26,623 bases of DNA from JAWXUE01 sp044432865 (GCA_044432865.1 JAWXUF010000015.1:1-26623); one strand, 5' to 3'. Numbered from the stretch's first letter, positions 1-8,634 are shown. Program-made: numbers and translations. Notes: generated by a model from the sequence alone, not told the origin.

Positions 1-40
1 GTATTAGAGAAATGAACTAATTTATTCAAATTTCTAATAC
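1..40. terminator. Hairpin downstream of dnaJ, possible terminator
   Basis: The outer arms gtattaga (1-8) and tctaatac (33-40) pair perfectly. Reading the minus strand, AAAT and GAA then extend the stem past small bulges around an AT-rich loop. On the plus strand it is followed by ttttattttc. On the minus strand any U-tract would lie outside the window. It could end the hrcA-dnaJ transcript, a plus-strand transcript from the left, or both. Nothing else is recognisable in bases 41-133. Confidence 0.4.
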
Positions 41-133
41 TTTTATTTTCGTTTAAATACTTAAATTATAAATAATACTTACTGTCAACTATTTGTCCTT
101 GACTTGGGTACCATTATATTCTACTTAATCTTG

Positions 134-1237
134 TTATTTGAATTTCTTTAAAAATCTACTCCATGGAGTTTCTTTTGCTGTTGATTCTTGATTACTTAAT
201 GATTCAAAAATTTTCTTTTCTTCAGATGATAAAGATGTAGGGGTAACTACTTGAATAAGACATAATTGATCTCCTGTAGATCCACCACGTACACTTTTAC
301 ATCCCTTACCTTTTAATTTAAATTTTTGTCCAGATTGAGTACCTGCAGGTATTTTTAAATTAACTGGTCCATAAGGTGTTGGTACTTCTACAGTACATCC
401 TAGAGTTACTTGAGCGAAAGATAAAGGTAATTCTAAATAAATATCTTGACCTTCACGTACAAACTCTTTATGAGATTTAACACGTACATTTACGTAAATA
501 TCTCCTTTAGGTCCACCATTAGCACCTGCTTCACCTTTACCATGAAGACGCATTGTTTGACCATCATCAATTCCAGCAGGAATATCAACTTCGATTTCTT
601 TAGTATTTCTAACTGTACCTTTTCCAGAACATTTATCACATTTTTTAGAAATCTCTTTCCCTTTTCCACGACAATCAGGACAAGTCATTTGTTGTTGGAT
701 ACGACCAAACATTGTATTTTGGAATCCAACTACTCTACCTTGACCATTACATTTTTTACATGTTTTAATATCTGATTTTGAATATGCACCTGTACCACCA
801 CAAGCACCACATTCATCATCAAGAGTAACTTTTATAGTTTTTTTACATCCACTAATTGATTCTTCAAAAGATAAAGTTACACTAACTTCAATATCTCTTC
901 CTTGTCTAGCTGCATTAGGATTTTGACGTCCACCTTGACCACCAAAGAATTGACTAAATATATCTGAGAAATCTCCAGCTCCGCCGAATCCTCCTCCACC
1001 ACCACCAAATCCTTGTGTTGGATCATCATGACCATATTGATCATAACGAGCTTTTTTACCTGAATCACTTAATACATCATTAGCTTCATTAACTTCCTTC
1101 ATTTTTTCTTCAGCATTTGGATCTGTTGAAATATCAGGATGAAATTCTTTTGCTTTTTTTCTATATGCTTTTTTTATTTCATCTTCAGAAGCACCTTTTG
1201 ATATACCTAGGACATCATAATAATCTCTTTTTGCCAT
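134..1237 (-). CDS. dnaJ: Chaperone protein DnaJ (Hsp40)
   Basis: Cytosolic co-chaperone that binds unfolded proteins and stimulates the ATPase of DnaK. At 367 residues it is full length. It has an N-terminal J domain (about 1-70) with the HPD motif at residues 33-35, a Gly/Phe-rich linker (about 75-105), four zinc-binding CxxCxGxG repeats (CGACGGTG, CKKCNGQG, CPDCRGKG, CDKCSGKG; about 140-210), and C-terminal peptide-binding domains. The ATG start is preceded by AAAGGAG. It is the last gene of hrcA-grpE-dnaK-dnaJ, 61 bp after dnaK, with a stable hairpin in that gap that may lower its expression relative to dnaK. Confidence 0.98.
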   Translation of the reverse strand: MAKRDYYDVLGISKGASEDEIKKAYRKKAKEFHPDISTDPNAEEKMKEVNEANDVLSDSGKKARYDQYGHDDPTQGFGGGGGGFGGAGDFSDIFSQFFGGQGGRQNPNAARQGRDIEVSVTLSFEESISGCKKTIKVTLDDECGACGGTGAYSKSDIKTCKKCNGQGRVVGFQNTMFGRIQQQMTCPDCRGKGKEISKKCDKCSGKGTVRNTKEIEVDIPAGIDDGQTMRLHGKGEAGANGGPKGDIYVNVRVKSHKEFVREGQDIYLELPLSFAQVTLGCTVEVPTPYGPVNLKIPAGTQSGQKFKLKGKGCKSVRGGSTGDQLCLIQVVTPTSLSSEEKKIFESLSNQESTAKETPWSRFLKKFK

Positions 1238-1263
1238 TGTTATAAAAAACTCCTTTTAAAATT

Positions 1264-1288
1264 TCATAGGAGACATGGTCTCCTATGA
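1264..1288 (-). promoter_or_regulatory. Stem-loop between dnaK and dnaJ
   Basis: A perfect 11-bp inverted repeat (tcataggagac / gtctcctatga) with a 3-nt loop fills the dnaK-dnaJ gap, just upstream of the dnaJ ribosome site. No U-run follows on the minus strand, so it is not a normal intrinsic terminator. It could be a transcript-stabilising or processing hairpin, or a brake on dnaJ translation. Its 5' arm contains TAGGAGAC, a decoy resembling a ribosome site. Confidence 0.6.
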
Positions 1289-1298
1289 TTATAATTTA

Positions 1299-3119
1299 TT
1301 AATGTACTTCTGTGAAATCAGCATCTACAACATCATCTTTTTTAGATGTGTCTTCTTGAGGTTGATCTTGTTGTGCTTGTTGTGCTTGTTGGTAAGCTTT
1401 TGAAGATAATTCATGTAATACTTTTTCTAAATCATCTTTTTTAGTTCTAATTTCATCTAAGTTTTTAGAATCAATTGCAGCTTTTAAATCATCAGCTAAT
1501 TTAGTAGCATTTGCAGCTTCTTCTTCAGAAATTGAATCTTTTAAATCTGCTACAGCTTTTTTAGTTCCAAATACCATTTGATCAGCTTCATTAATTAATT
1601 CAGCTTCTTCTTTTCTTGATTTATCTGCTTCAGCATTTTCTTCAGCTTCTTTAATCATTCTATCGATTTCAGCATCAGATAATGATCCTCCACCAGAAAT
1701 TGTAATGTTTTGAGATTTACCAGTTCCTAAATCTTTAGCAGAAACATTTACGATACCATTTGCATCAATATCAAATTTAACTTCGATTTGAGGTACTCCT
1801 CTTGGTGCAGCAGGAATATCTGATAACATGAATCTTCCTAATGTTTTGTTATCTGCAGCCATTGGTCTTTCACCTTGTAATACATGAATATCTACACCTG
1901 GTTGGTTATCAACAGCAGTTGAGAACACTTGAGTTTTAGAAGTTGGAATAGTTGTATTTCTTTCAATTAATTTAGTAAATACATTACCCATAGTTTCAAG
2001 ACCTAATGAAAGTGGAGTTACGTCTAATAATAAGATTCCTCCTACATTTTCATCTTTTGATAATACAGCACCTTGAATAGCAGCACCCATTGCTACAGCT
2101 TCATCAGGATTTACTGTTCTATTTAATTGTTTACCTAATTCTTTTTTAACTGCTTCTTGTACAGCTAAAATTCTTGTAGATCCACCAACTAATAATACTT
2201 CATCAATATCATTTTTAGTTAATTTAGCATCTTTTAATGCTTGACGTACTGGTTTCATTGTTCTTTCAACTAAATCATAAGTTAATTCATCAAATTTAGC
2301 TCTTGTTAAAGTTGTAGTTAAATGTAATGGACCAGCTGCTCCCATAGAAATGAATGGTAAAGATACTTCAGATGATGTTGCACTTGATAATTCTTTTTTA
2401 GCTTTTTCAGCAGCATCTTTTAATCTTTGTTTTGCCATTTTATCTAATAATAAATCTACATTATTATCTTTTTTGAAGATTTCAGCTAAGTAGTTAATAA
2501 TTTTATCATCAAAATCATCTCCACCTAATAATGAATCTCCAGCAGTACTTAATACTTCAAAAGTTCCATCATCTAAACTTAAGATTGAAACGTCAAATGT
2601 TCCTCCTCCTAAGTCATATACTAATACTGTTTGTTCTTTATCTTGTTTATCAATACCATAAGCTAATGCTGCAGCTGTTGGTTCATTAATAATTCTTTTT
2701 ACATCTAATCCAGCAATTTTCCCAGCATCTTTTGTTGCTTGTCTTTGAGCATCATTGAAGTATGCTGGTACAGTAATAACAGCTTCTGTTACTTTAGTTC
2801 CTAAATATGCTTCTGCAGTTGCTTTTAAGTTTTGTAAAATCATTGCACTAATTTCTTGAGGAGTATAGTTTTTACCTTCTACTGTAACTTTATATTTATT
2901 ATCTCCCATATATCTTTTGATTGATGCGATTGTATTTGGGTTTGTAATTGATTGACGTTTTGCAACATCTCCAACTTGAATTTCATCCCCTTTGAATGCT
3001 ACTACTGATGGAGTAGTTCTTGCTCCCTCAGCATTTGTAATTACTTTAATTTCTCCTGCTTCCATTACTGATACACATGAGTTTGTTGTTCCTAAGTCAA
3101 TTCCGATAATTTTTGCCAT
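1299..3119 (-). CDS. dnaK: Chaperone protein DnaK (Hsp70)
   Basis: ATP-dependent cytosolic chaperone working with DnaJ and GrpE. The 606 residues are a normal length for a Gram-positive DnaK. Phosphate-binding motif 1 (IGIDLGTTNS) is at residues 5-14, the second phosphate motif reads VYDLGGGTFDVS, and the adenosine motif reads VLLVGGSTRI. The substrate-binding beta domain and helical lid follow, with a Gln-rich stretch near residue 580 and the usual acidic tail (VVDADFTEVH). The start codon has AAGGAG 9 nt upstream. It lies 20 bp after grpE and is controlled by HrcA through the operon's two CIRCE sites. Confidence 0.98.
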   Translation of the reverse strand: MAKIIGIDLGTTNSCVSVMEAGEIKVITNAEGARTTPSVVAFKGDEIQVGDVAKRQSITNPNTIASIKRYMGDNKYKVTVEGKNYTPQEISAMILQNLKATAEAYLGTKVTEAVITVPAYFNDAQRQATKDAGKIAGLDVKRIINEPTAAALAYGIDKQDKEQTVLVYDLGGGTFDVSILSLDDGTFEVLSTAGDSLLGGDDFDDKIINYLAEIFKKDNNVDLLLDKMAKQRLKDAAEKAKKELSSATSSEVSLPFISMGAAGPLHLTTTLTRAKFDELTYDLVERTMKPVRQALKDAKLTKNDIDEVLLVGGSTRILAVQEAVKKELGKQLNRTVNPDEAVAMGAAIQGAVLSKDENVGGILLLDVTPLSLGLETMGNVFTKLIERNTTIPTSKTQVFSTAVDNQPGVDIHVLQGERPMAADNKTLGRFMLSDIPAAPRGVPQIEVKFDIDANGIVNVSAKDLGTGKSQNITISGGGSLSDAEIDRMIKEAEENAEADKSRKEEAELINEADQMVFGTKKAVADLKDSISEEEAANATKLADDLKAAIDSKNLDEIRTKKDDLEKVLHELSSKAYQQAQQAQQDQPQEDTSKKDDVVDADFTEVH

Positions 3120-3139
3120 TTTTATATTCTCCTTTTATT

Positions 3140-3703
3140 TTATTCTGACACTTTAACCATTGCTGGTTTTAAGATACGATCTTTATATTTGTAAGCTTTT
3201 GAAAGTTCTTCAACTACTACGCCTGCCTCAGCACCTTCAACTTTTACATTTTCTACTGCATGATGAAGAGTAGGATCAAATTTATTGTTTAATGAATCTA
3301 CTTCAACTAATCCATCAGCTTTTAATACATCTGTAATTTGTGATGCTATCATTTTAAACCCAATTAAGAAGTTTGCTAGATTTGCATCATCTGTTTGCAT
3401 TTGACATGCTTTTGTTAAATATTCTAAAGGTGTAATTAAATCAGTAATTAAATTTGCACTAGCATATTTACGATCTTTAATTTGTTCTTCCTTCATTCTA
3501 TTTTTGAAATTTACCATTTCAGCTTGATTTCTTAATAACTGATCTTTTAGATTTGTTATTTCTTCTTCTTTTTGAACTAATAATTCTTTATCAGAAAGTT
3601 TCTTTTCTTTCTTTTCTTTTTTGGGTTTTTCTGTTTCCTCAGTAACTTCTTCAACTACTTCTTCAACAGTTTCTGTTGCTTCTACTTTTTCTTCTGTAAA
3701 CAT
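3140..3703 (-). CDS. grpE: Nucleotide exchange factor GrpE
   Basis: Homodimeric nucleotide exchange factor for DnaK, 187 residues. The first ~45 residues are a low-complexity Glu/Lys/Val tail typical of GrpE, followed by a long coiled coil (about 45-100; LRNQAEMVNFKNRMKEE) and the C-terminal beta domain carrying the family signature around DPTLHHAVE. The TAGGAGG ribosome site overlaps the hrcA stop codon (TAG), so translation of the two genes is probably coupled. A second ATG five bases upstream of the chosen start is out of frame. The acidic N-terminus varies in this family and says little about function. Confidence 0.96.
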   Translation of the reverse strand: MFTEEKVEATETVEEVVEEVTEETEKPKKEKKEKKLSDKELLVQKEEEITNLKDQLLRNQAEMVNFKNRMKEEQIKDRKYASANLITDLITPLEYLTKACQMQTDDANLANFLIGFKMIASQITDVLKADGLVEVDSLNNKFDPTLHHAVENVKVEGAEAGVVVEELSKAYKYKDRILKPAMVKVSE

Positions 3704-3712
3704 TTCATCCTC

Positions 3713-4732
3713 CTACTTGTCAAACAACTTTGACATATTATTTGCTATATATTCTAGAAGTGGAATTACTTTATTGTACTCCATCCTAGTGGGACCAATA
3801 ACTGCTATAGTACCGCTATCACCATTATCTATTTGATAAGGTATAGAAATTACTGTACAGTCATTAATTGATGATATTTGATTATCTTGACCAATTCTTA
3901 CACTTAATCCTTGTTCATTAGACACTAAATCTAAAACATTTCCATTTGAAATCGTTGATAATAATCTTTTAACAGTATTAATATCTTGGAATTCTGGTTG
4001 ATTAAATAATGGATCAATATTTGATTGATATACTTTCTCTTTAGTAAACTTAGCAAATGCTCTTGTAAATGCATCAGTTAAATCATCATAATATACAATA
4101 TATTCTTTTATATTATTTTTAACTTTTTCATCACTTAATATTTCACTAATATCAGATATATACTTATCATTAAGCAGTTTATCTAATGTTGTTACAGCAA
4201 GTTGTAAATCTTCAAATGAATAATTTGGAATATTTAATTTAATGTTTTCAACATGACCTTGGTTAGTTACTACTAACATTACGGCTTGAGATTCACTAAT
4301 TTTAACTAAATCAATTTTCATTATTTTACTATGCTCTAATTGAGTGCTTGATGCAACTGTCATATAACTTGTCATATCACTTACTAAATTAATTGCTTGT
4401 TCTAATAATTCTTCTTTTTGTAAACTAGTGTTATTAAATAATTGATCAATTAATGGAAACTGTTCAATTACTTCGTTGTTTCTCGTAACAAAATTTTCTA
4501 CATAATATCTATAACCTTCTTCAGATGGTATTCTACCACTTGATGTATGAGTTTTAGTTAATAAACCAACTTCTTCTAAATACGCCATATCATAACGAAT
4601 TGTAGCACTTGAAAAAGCTAAATGTGGTTTTTCAGTTAATTGTTTAGAACCAACCGGTTCGTTTGAATCAACATACTCTTCAATTATAGTTTTTAGTATT
4701 AAATTTTGTCTATTGGATAATTTATCAAACAT
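3713..4732 (-). CDS. hrcA: Heat-inducible transcription repressor HrcA
   Basis: Repressor of class I heat-shock genes; it binds CIRCE and its folding is usually assisted by GroEL. The protein is 339 residues. The N-terminal winged helix begins LSNRQNLILKTIIEEYVDS and contains EPVGSKQL, and the GAF-like and dimerisation region follows. The ATG at 4730-4732 is chosen because it has a near-perfect GGAGGTGA ribosome site. An in-frame ATG at 4778-4780 would add 16 residues but lies inside the promoter -10 box. As first gene of the operon directly after two CIRCE elements, it represses itself, grpE, dnaK and dnaJ. Confidence 0.96.
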   Translation of the reverse strand: MFDKLSNRQNLILKTIIEEYVDSNEPVGSKQLTEKPHLAFSSATIRYDMAYLEEVGLLTKTHTSSGRIPSEEGYRYYVENFVTRNNEVIEQFPLIDQLFNNTSLQKEELLEQAINLVSDMTSYMTVASSTQLEHSKIMKIDLVKISESQAVMLVVTNQGHVENIKLNIPNYSFEDLQLAVTTLDKLLNDKYISDISEILSDEKVKNNIKEYIVYYDDLTDAFTRAFAKFTKEKVYQSNIDPLFNQPEFQDINTVKRLLSTISNGNVLDLVSNEQGLSVRIGQDNQISSINDCTVISIPYQIDNGDSGTIAVIGPTRMEYNKVIPLLEYIANNMSKLFDK

Positions 4733-4747
4733 TAAATCACCTCCAGA

Positions 4748-4774
4748 TTTGCACTTGATACTCCTGAGTGCTAA
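4748..4774. promoter_or_regulatory. CIRCE operator 1 (HrcA site)
   Basis: TTTGCACTT - 9 nt - GAGTGCTAA against the consensus TTAGCACTC - 9 nt - GAGTGCTAA. The right half is perfect and the left half has two mismatches. It lies immediately downstream of the -10 box and covers the predicted start of transcription. Confidence 0.93.
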
Positions 4775-4778
4775 TATC

Positions 4779-4807
4779 ATTATAAACTAACTCATTTGCA
4801 CTGTCAA
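4779..4807 (-). promoter_or_regulatory. hrcA operon promoter (sigma-A)
   Basis: Consensus TTGACA (4802-4807), a 17-nt spacer and consensus TATAAT (4779-4784). The -35 box overlaps CIRCE operator 2, and CIRCE operator 1 begins 4 bp past the -10 box, so bound HrcA would block both ends of the promoter. Strength must therefore come mainly from relief of repression. Confidence 0.92.
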
Positions 4808-4821
4808 CACTTGAGTGCTAA
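4795..4821. promoter_or_regulatory. CIRCE operator 2 (HrcA site)
   Basis: TTTGCACTG - 9 nt - GAGTGCTAA. The right half is perfect and the left half again has two mismatches, one of them the same third base as in operator 1. It covers the -35 box of the hrcA promoter. Confidence 0.92.
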
Positions 4822-4845
4822 AATTTCATAAAATATTATATGTAT

Positions 4846-4881
4846 AAAAAAAAGATATATACTTTAATTAGTATATATCTT
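4846..4881 (-). terminator. Rho-independent terminator of the MBL hydrolase gene
   Basis: Perfect 11-bp stem aagatatatac / gtatatatctt with an 8-nt loop, followed on the minus strand by a run of eight T. It separates the MBL gene from the heat-shock promoter. Confidence 0.85.
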
Positions 4882-4923
4882 ATGTAAAATGGCTTTGTTT
4901 AAAGATTATTCACTTTTAATTTT

Positions 4924-5526
4924 TTATAATGTTTTAACAAATACATTATTTTTCTTTTCATCTTTTAATGTTGAATTAGGACCATGACCTGGACAAATTT
5001 TCGTTTTAGGATCTACTCCATCAACAATTTGTTTTAATGATTTCAATAGTATTTTATGGTCTCCTGTTGGGAAATCAGTACGACCAATACTATTTTGAAA
5101 CAATGTATCACCAGTATATAAAACATCTTTATGTAGATAACAACAACTACCTTGAGTATGTCCTGGAGTATGAATTACTTCTATTGAAAAGTTAGAAATT
5201 TGAAGTGTATTACCACCATGAACTTTTACTATATTTAATTTTTTAAAATCAAAAGATGGGATATCACCAAGCATATTATATAAGTTACAATGATTCGTCA
5301 TTCCAGGATAATCTAACTCATGAATATAAATAGGACAATCAAACATACCAATTCCATCAAGATGATCACAGTGGCAATGTGTTAGTAAAACAGCTACTAC
5401 TTTATATTTTTTTATTTCTTCAAGATATTGAGCGATTTCATATCCTGGGTCGATTAAAATACATTCATCTCCAGAATTAATCATATATGTGTTTGTTTCG
5501 AATTTACCTGCAGTTATTTTTTTCAT
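4924..5526 (-). CDS. MBL-fold metallohydrolase (glyoxalase II-like)
   Basis: A 200-residue cytosolic metallo-beta-lactamase-fold hydrolase. The di-metal motif HCHCDH (residues 50-55) fits HxHxDH. Further metal ligands are seen in HTPGHTQGS, in LYTGDTLF (the bridging Asp) and in the final CPGHGP. The block GRTDFPTGD is typical of the hydroxyacylglutathione-hydrolase/YqgX group, which cleaves thioesters, but the C-terminal substrate-binding domain of true GloB is absent. The exact substrate cannot be read from the sequence. AAGGAG precedes the ATG. It sits 52 bp after rpmG, directly behind rpmG's terminator, with no separate promoter visible, so expression probably relies on read-through. Confidence 0.9.
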   Translation of the reverse strand: MKKITAGKFETNTYMINSGDECILIDPGYEIAQYLEEIKKYKVVAVLLTHCHCDHLDGIGMFDCPIYIHELDYPGMTNHCNLYNMLGDIPSFDFKKLNIVKVHGGNTLQISNFSIEVIHTPGHTQGSCCYLHKDVLYTGDTLFQNSIGRTDFPTGDHKILLKSLKQIVDGVDPKTKICPGHGPNSTLKDEKKNNVFVKTL

Positions 5527-5541
5527 ATTCTTCTCCTTAAT

Positions 5542-5572
5542 AAAAAAAATCTATTCATAACGAATAGATTTT
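5542..5572 (-). terminator. Terminator after rpmG
   Basis: 11-bp stem aaaatctattc / gaatagatttt with a 5-nt loop and a T-run on the minus strand. The MBL ribosome site starts within a few bases of the T-run, so this looks like an attenuating, leaky terminator. Confidence 0.8.
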
Positions 5573-5578
5573 CTTTAA

Positions 5579-5728
5579 TTATTTTTTCTCTCTGTGAATT
5601 TGATGTTTATTGCATCTTGGGCAATATTTTTTCATTTCAATTCTTTCAGGATTTAATTTTTTGTTCTTATCTGTATAGTAGTTTTCTTCTTTACATTCAG
5701 TACAAATTAATCTTACTAAATCTCTCAT
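5579..5728 (-). CDS. rpmG: 50S ribosomal protein L33
   Basis: A 49-residue ribosomal protein beginning MRDLVRLICTEC and ending HQIHREKK. It is the Cys-containing, zinc-binding form of L33: the pairs CTEC and CPRC give a four-cysteine ribbon. The central KLNPERIEMKKYCPRC is the L33 signature. The ATG is preceded by AGGAGG at normal spacing. The gene has its own promoter upstream and a terminator just after its stop. Cells that carry several rpmG paralogs often switch between Cys and Cys-less forms on zinc supply; no zinc-type operator is visible here. Confidence 0.95.
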   Translation of the reverse strand: MRDLVRLICTECKEENYYTDKNKKLNPERIEMKKYCPRCNKHQIHREKK

Positions 5729-5774
5729 CTAATTGTTCCTCCTAAATTTCATAGTTTAATAACTATTCGCACTT

Positions 5775-5806
5775 ATTATAGTACCAATTTTATTTTAAAT
5801 TGTCAA
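5775..5806 (-). promoter_or_regulatory. Promoter of rpmG
   Basis: Perfect TTGACA at 5801-5806. A 17-nt spacer leads to TACTAT (5778-5783), and a consensus TATAAT overlaps it at 5775-5780 with 20-nt spacing. Either -10 could be used. The transcript start would lie about 40 bp before the rpmG start codon. Confidence 0.7.
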
Positions 5807-5852
5807 TATATAAGAGGGATATATTTAAAAAATATGAGTATTTTGTTTTAAA

Positions 5853-7634
5853 TTAAGATAGTTTTTTAAGTTTAGCTTCTTTTACTTTCGCTTTAGCCTC
5901 TTCAATACCTGATTTTGCAGCTAAAGTAAGTAGTCTAATAGCTTCATCTAAATCTACTTCTACTCCAATACCTTCTAAATAACATACTCCTAATTCAAAC
6001 TGTGCAATATTATTAGTTTCAATATCTTTCATTAAGAATTCTAAAGCTTGAGTAATTTCATTTGGTCTACTTAATTTGCTATTTAAAATCATAACTTGTA
6101 ATTTTAATGTTGCTTCTTCACTACCTAATTTAGAAGCTGCAGTTAATAAACTTTTTGCTGTTGAAGGATTAGCTCTTACACCAATTCCATTTTCATAAAA
6201 ATGAGCAAGTCTGATTTTTGCTTTAATATGGTTTGCTGTTGATGCAGTACTATATGATGCACTTGCTTTAACTTTATCTTCTTTTATACCAATTCCATTT
6301 TCATAGAAATATCCAAGCATATAGTTTGATTCTATATCACCTTTACTAGCAGCATTTTTATAATATTCAATTGCTTTTTCTTCATTTTTTTCAACAATAA
6401 TTCCGTTATATAAATAATTCGCATATTCTGCTTGTGCTTCTACTACACCATCATTTGCAGATTTTTCAATTAATTTAAATGCTTCTTCAGAATTAACATC
6501 TTTTTCCTTTAATATTAATGCTTTATTAAAGATTGCTTTAGAAATATTAAGTTCTATTGCTTTTTCATACAATTCTATTGCTTTATCTAAATCTTTTTCT
6601 ACACCATGTCCGTAATGGTAGCATTTACCTAGATTTAAAAATGAGTCTTTATTATTATTCTCAGATGCTTTATTAAACCATTTAAAAGCTCTTTTATAAT
6701 TTTGTTTAATACCAATCGCATTATAATAACATTCACCAACTTTATTTTGGCAATAAGTATTATTTTGTCTTGCTCCTAATTGATACCATTCAATTCCTAA
6801 ACCTCTAGTAGATGTTGTTTCTTGTTTAGATAAAGCATCTCCTCTTAATATCATAGCATCGATACTACCTAAATCAGCTGCTCTTTCACACAATTGTGCT
6901 TCTGTAGGTCCAGCAGGTGCAGTACTTAATACTTTAGAATTTATTAAGTTAATAAATTCTAAATATATTGTTATATCAGTACCATTAATACCTTTATTAT
7001 CAATTTCATTTACATATCCAACAGCATTTCTATAAAATACCACTGCTTTTTTAGCATCTTTTACAACACCTTGTCCATGCACATACATAAAACCAAGTTT
7101 TGATAAAGCAGTTTGATTATTTTTCTCTGCAAGTTTCTCTAATAAAGGAAGTGCATCAGCATATTTCCCATTATTAAAAAACTCTAATGCTTTATCAATT
7201 TCATTTGTTTGTGGCCCACCACTAAATTCACTAAAAGCATTATCAAATATAAATTCTATTTTACTATAGTCATCAGATGTTAAAATGAATTCTAATGGTA
7301 AATTTTTAAGTTCAGATGCAACTGCTTTTGAATATAACATGAAATAATTAGGATAAAAAGAATTCATAAAATTAATAATTTCTTCTTTTAAATCTTCTTC
7401 TTTTAATTTCCCATCACAAAATTCAATTACAAATTGTGAACCAAACATCTCATTATTTAAAACTTTAGATGTTTTATCATTTGAAAATTTTGTAAAATCT
7501 TTTTTTATTAACCATGTCATTAAACATCCAATATGACAAACAGCATATTCTTTTGCTTGTTCCTCAGAATATTCATCAAAACTTAAGTCGATTACTTCAG
7601 CAACATGATTTAATATATCATCATATATTTTCAT
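5853..7634 (-). CDS. Sel1-repeat protein
   Basis: 593 residues without signal peptide or membrane segment, so probably cytosolic. The first ~150 residues are not recognised. From about residue 155 to the end there are at least eight Sel1-like (TPR-related) repeats, seen as units such as LGYFYENGIGIKEDKVKA, ECYYNAIGIKQNYKRAFKWF and LGVCYLEGIGVEVDLDEAI. Such repeats form alpha-solenoids that hold protein partners; no catalytic domain is visible. It is the last gene of a five-gene operon. Its AAGGAG site overlaps the stop of the ankyrin gene before it (12-bp gap), implying translational coupling. The specific role is unknown. Confidence 0.88.
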   Translation of the reverse strand: MKIYDDILNHVAEVIDLSFDEYSEEQAKEYAVCHIGCLMTWLIKKDFTKFSNDKTSKVLNNEMFGSQFVIEFCDGKLKEEDLKEEIINFMNSFYPNYFMLYSKAVASELKNLPLEFILTSDDYSKIEFIFDNAFSEFSGGPQTNEIDKALEFFNNGKYADALPLLEKLAEKNNQTALSKLGFMYVHGQGVVKDAKKAVVFYRNAVGYVNEIDNKGINGTDITIYLEFINLINSKVLSTAPAGPTEAQLCERAADLGSIDAMILRGDALSKQETTSTRGLGIEWYQLGARQNNTYCQNKVGECYYNAIGIKQNYKRAFKWFNKASENNNKDSFLNLGKCYHYGHGVEKDLDKAIELYEKAIELNISKAIFNKALILKEKDVNSEEAFKLIEKSANDGVVEAQAEYANYLYNGIIVEKNEEKAIEYYKNAASKGDIESNYMLGYFYENGIGIKEDKVKASASYSTASTANHIKAKIRLAHFYENGIGVRANPSTAKSLLTAASKLGSEEATLKLQVMILNSKLSRPNEITQALEFLMKDIETNNIAQFELGVCYLEGIGVEVDLDEAIRLLTLAAKSGIEEAKAKVKEAKLKKLS

Positions 7635-7646
7635 AAAATTCTCCTT

Positions 7647-8633
7647 TTATTCTTCGCAACCTGCCATAATTAATTGTTCAACAATTTCATTAAATCCATC
7701 TTGAGTAGCATAGTATAATGCAGATTGTCCTTCATTATCAACTAAATTAACATCAGCTTCTTGTTCAATTAAATAAGCAGTGAAATCATTATGTCCATTT
7801 TTAGCTGCATTGATTAATGCAGTTGTACCACGCATATTTTTCTCGTCTAATAAAGCACCGTTTTTAACTAACACTTTAGCAATATCAATATAATTATTTG
7901 AAGCAGCAATTTGTAATGCTGTTGTACCATTTAATAATGGTAAATTAACATCAGCACCTTTACCTACTAATAATTCTACAATAATTAAACTTCCTTTTTT
8001 AACTGCATTTAATAATGCTGATTCTGATGAATCATTTAATGCATCAATATCAATCTCATCTTTTGCTAATAATGATTTAACAATTTCACTATTATTATTA
8101 TGTACAGCTTGATGTAATAATGAATTACCGTATTGATCCTTACTATTAATATCTTGATCAGATGATAATACATCAACTAACTCTTTTAACCCTTGAGATG
8201 TAGCTAAATCAAGTGCACTATGTCCATCTGAATCTAATAAAGATTTGTCAGCACCTAATGACAATAATAATAAAGCAGATTCAGTTTTTCTATTATTTAT
8301 TAAATACATTAAAGGAGATTGATCATTTTTATCTAATGCATCAATATCAGCCCCAGCGTCTACTAACATTTGAATAATATCTTTATTTCCTGTTTTAGAT
8401 ACTGCATGTAAGCATGTTAAACTATCATTTGACATCATTGATGCATCAGCATCATTTTCTAATAATAATCTTACAATATCTTTTGATCCTTTTTCACAAG
8501 AATAGTATAATGATGTAAATCCTAATTCATCTCTTTTATTTACATCAATTCCACCTTTTTTTAAGAAAGTCATTACAACAGACTTTTGATTTTTTTGACA
8601 TGCATTAATAAACATGTTATCTAATTTTGACAT
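7647..8633 (-). CDS. Ankyrin-repeat protein
   Basis: 328 residues made almost wholly of ankyrin repeats (about nine), for example ELGFTSLYYSCEKGSKDIVR, QYGNSLLHQAVHNNNSEIV and MRGTTALINAAKNGHNDFTA. There is no signal peptide, membrane helix or enzyme domain. Ankyrin arrays bind other proteins; the partner is unknown and may be a product of the same operon. GGAGG precedes the ATG and lies across the end of the upstream 137-residue gene. Low-complexity Asn/Asp loops are common, as expected at this base composition. Confidence 0.9.
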   Translation of the reverse strand: MSKLDNMFINACQKNQKSVVMTFLKKGGIDVNKRDELGFTSLYYSCEKGSKDIVRLLLENDADASMMSNDSLTCLHAVSKTGNKDIIQMLVDAGADIDALDKNDQSPLMYLINNRKTESALLLLSLGADKSLLDSDGHSALDLATSQGLKELVDVLSSDQDINSKDQYGNSLLHQAVHNNNSEIVKSLLAKDEIDIDALNDSSESALLNAVKKGSLIIVELLVGKGADVNLPLLNGTTALQIAASNNYIDIAKVLVKNGALLDEKNMRGTTALINAAKNGHNDFTAYLIEQEADVNLVDNEGQSALYYATQDGFNEIVEQLIMAGCEE

Positions 8634-8634
8634 A

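Noticed and set aside
60..89. Minus-strand promoter downstream of dnaJ
   Set aside because: A perfect TTGACA is present (84-89), but no acceptable -10 lies at 15-18 nt spacing.
446..775. Plus-strand open frame opposite dnaJ
   Set aside because: Low-complexity antisense shadow of the strongly supported dnaJ; the same applies to plus-strand frames opposite grpE (3621-3836), the 207-residue gene (10570-10752) and the permease (15357-15614), and to the minus-strand frame at 877-1068 inside dnaJ.
4733..4780. N-terminal extension of HrcA from an upstream in-frame ATG
   Set aside because: That start overlaps the -10 box, so it lies upstream of the transcription start, and the shorter start has a near-perfect ribosome site and matches the family.
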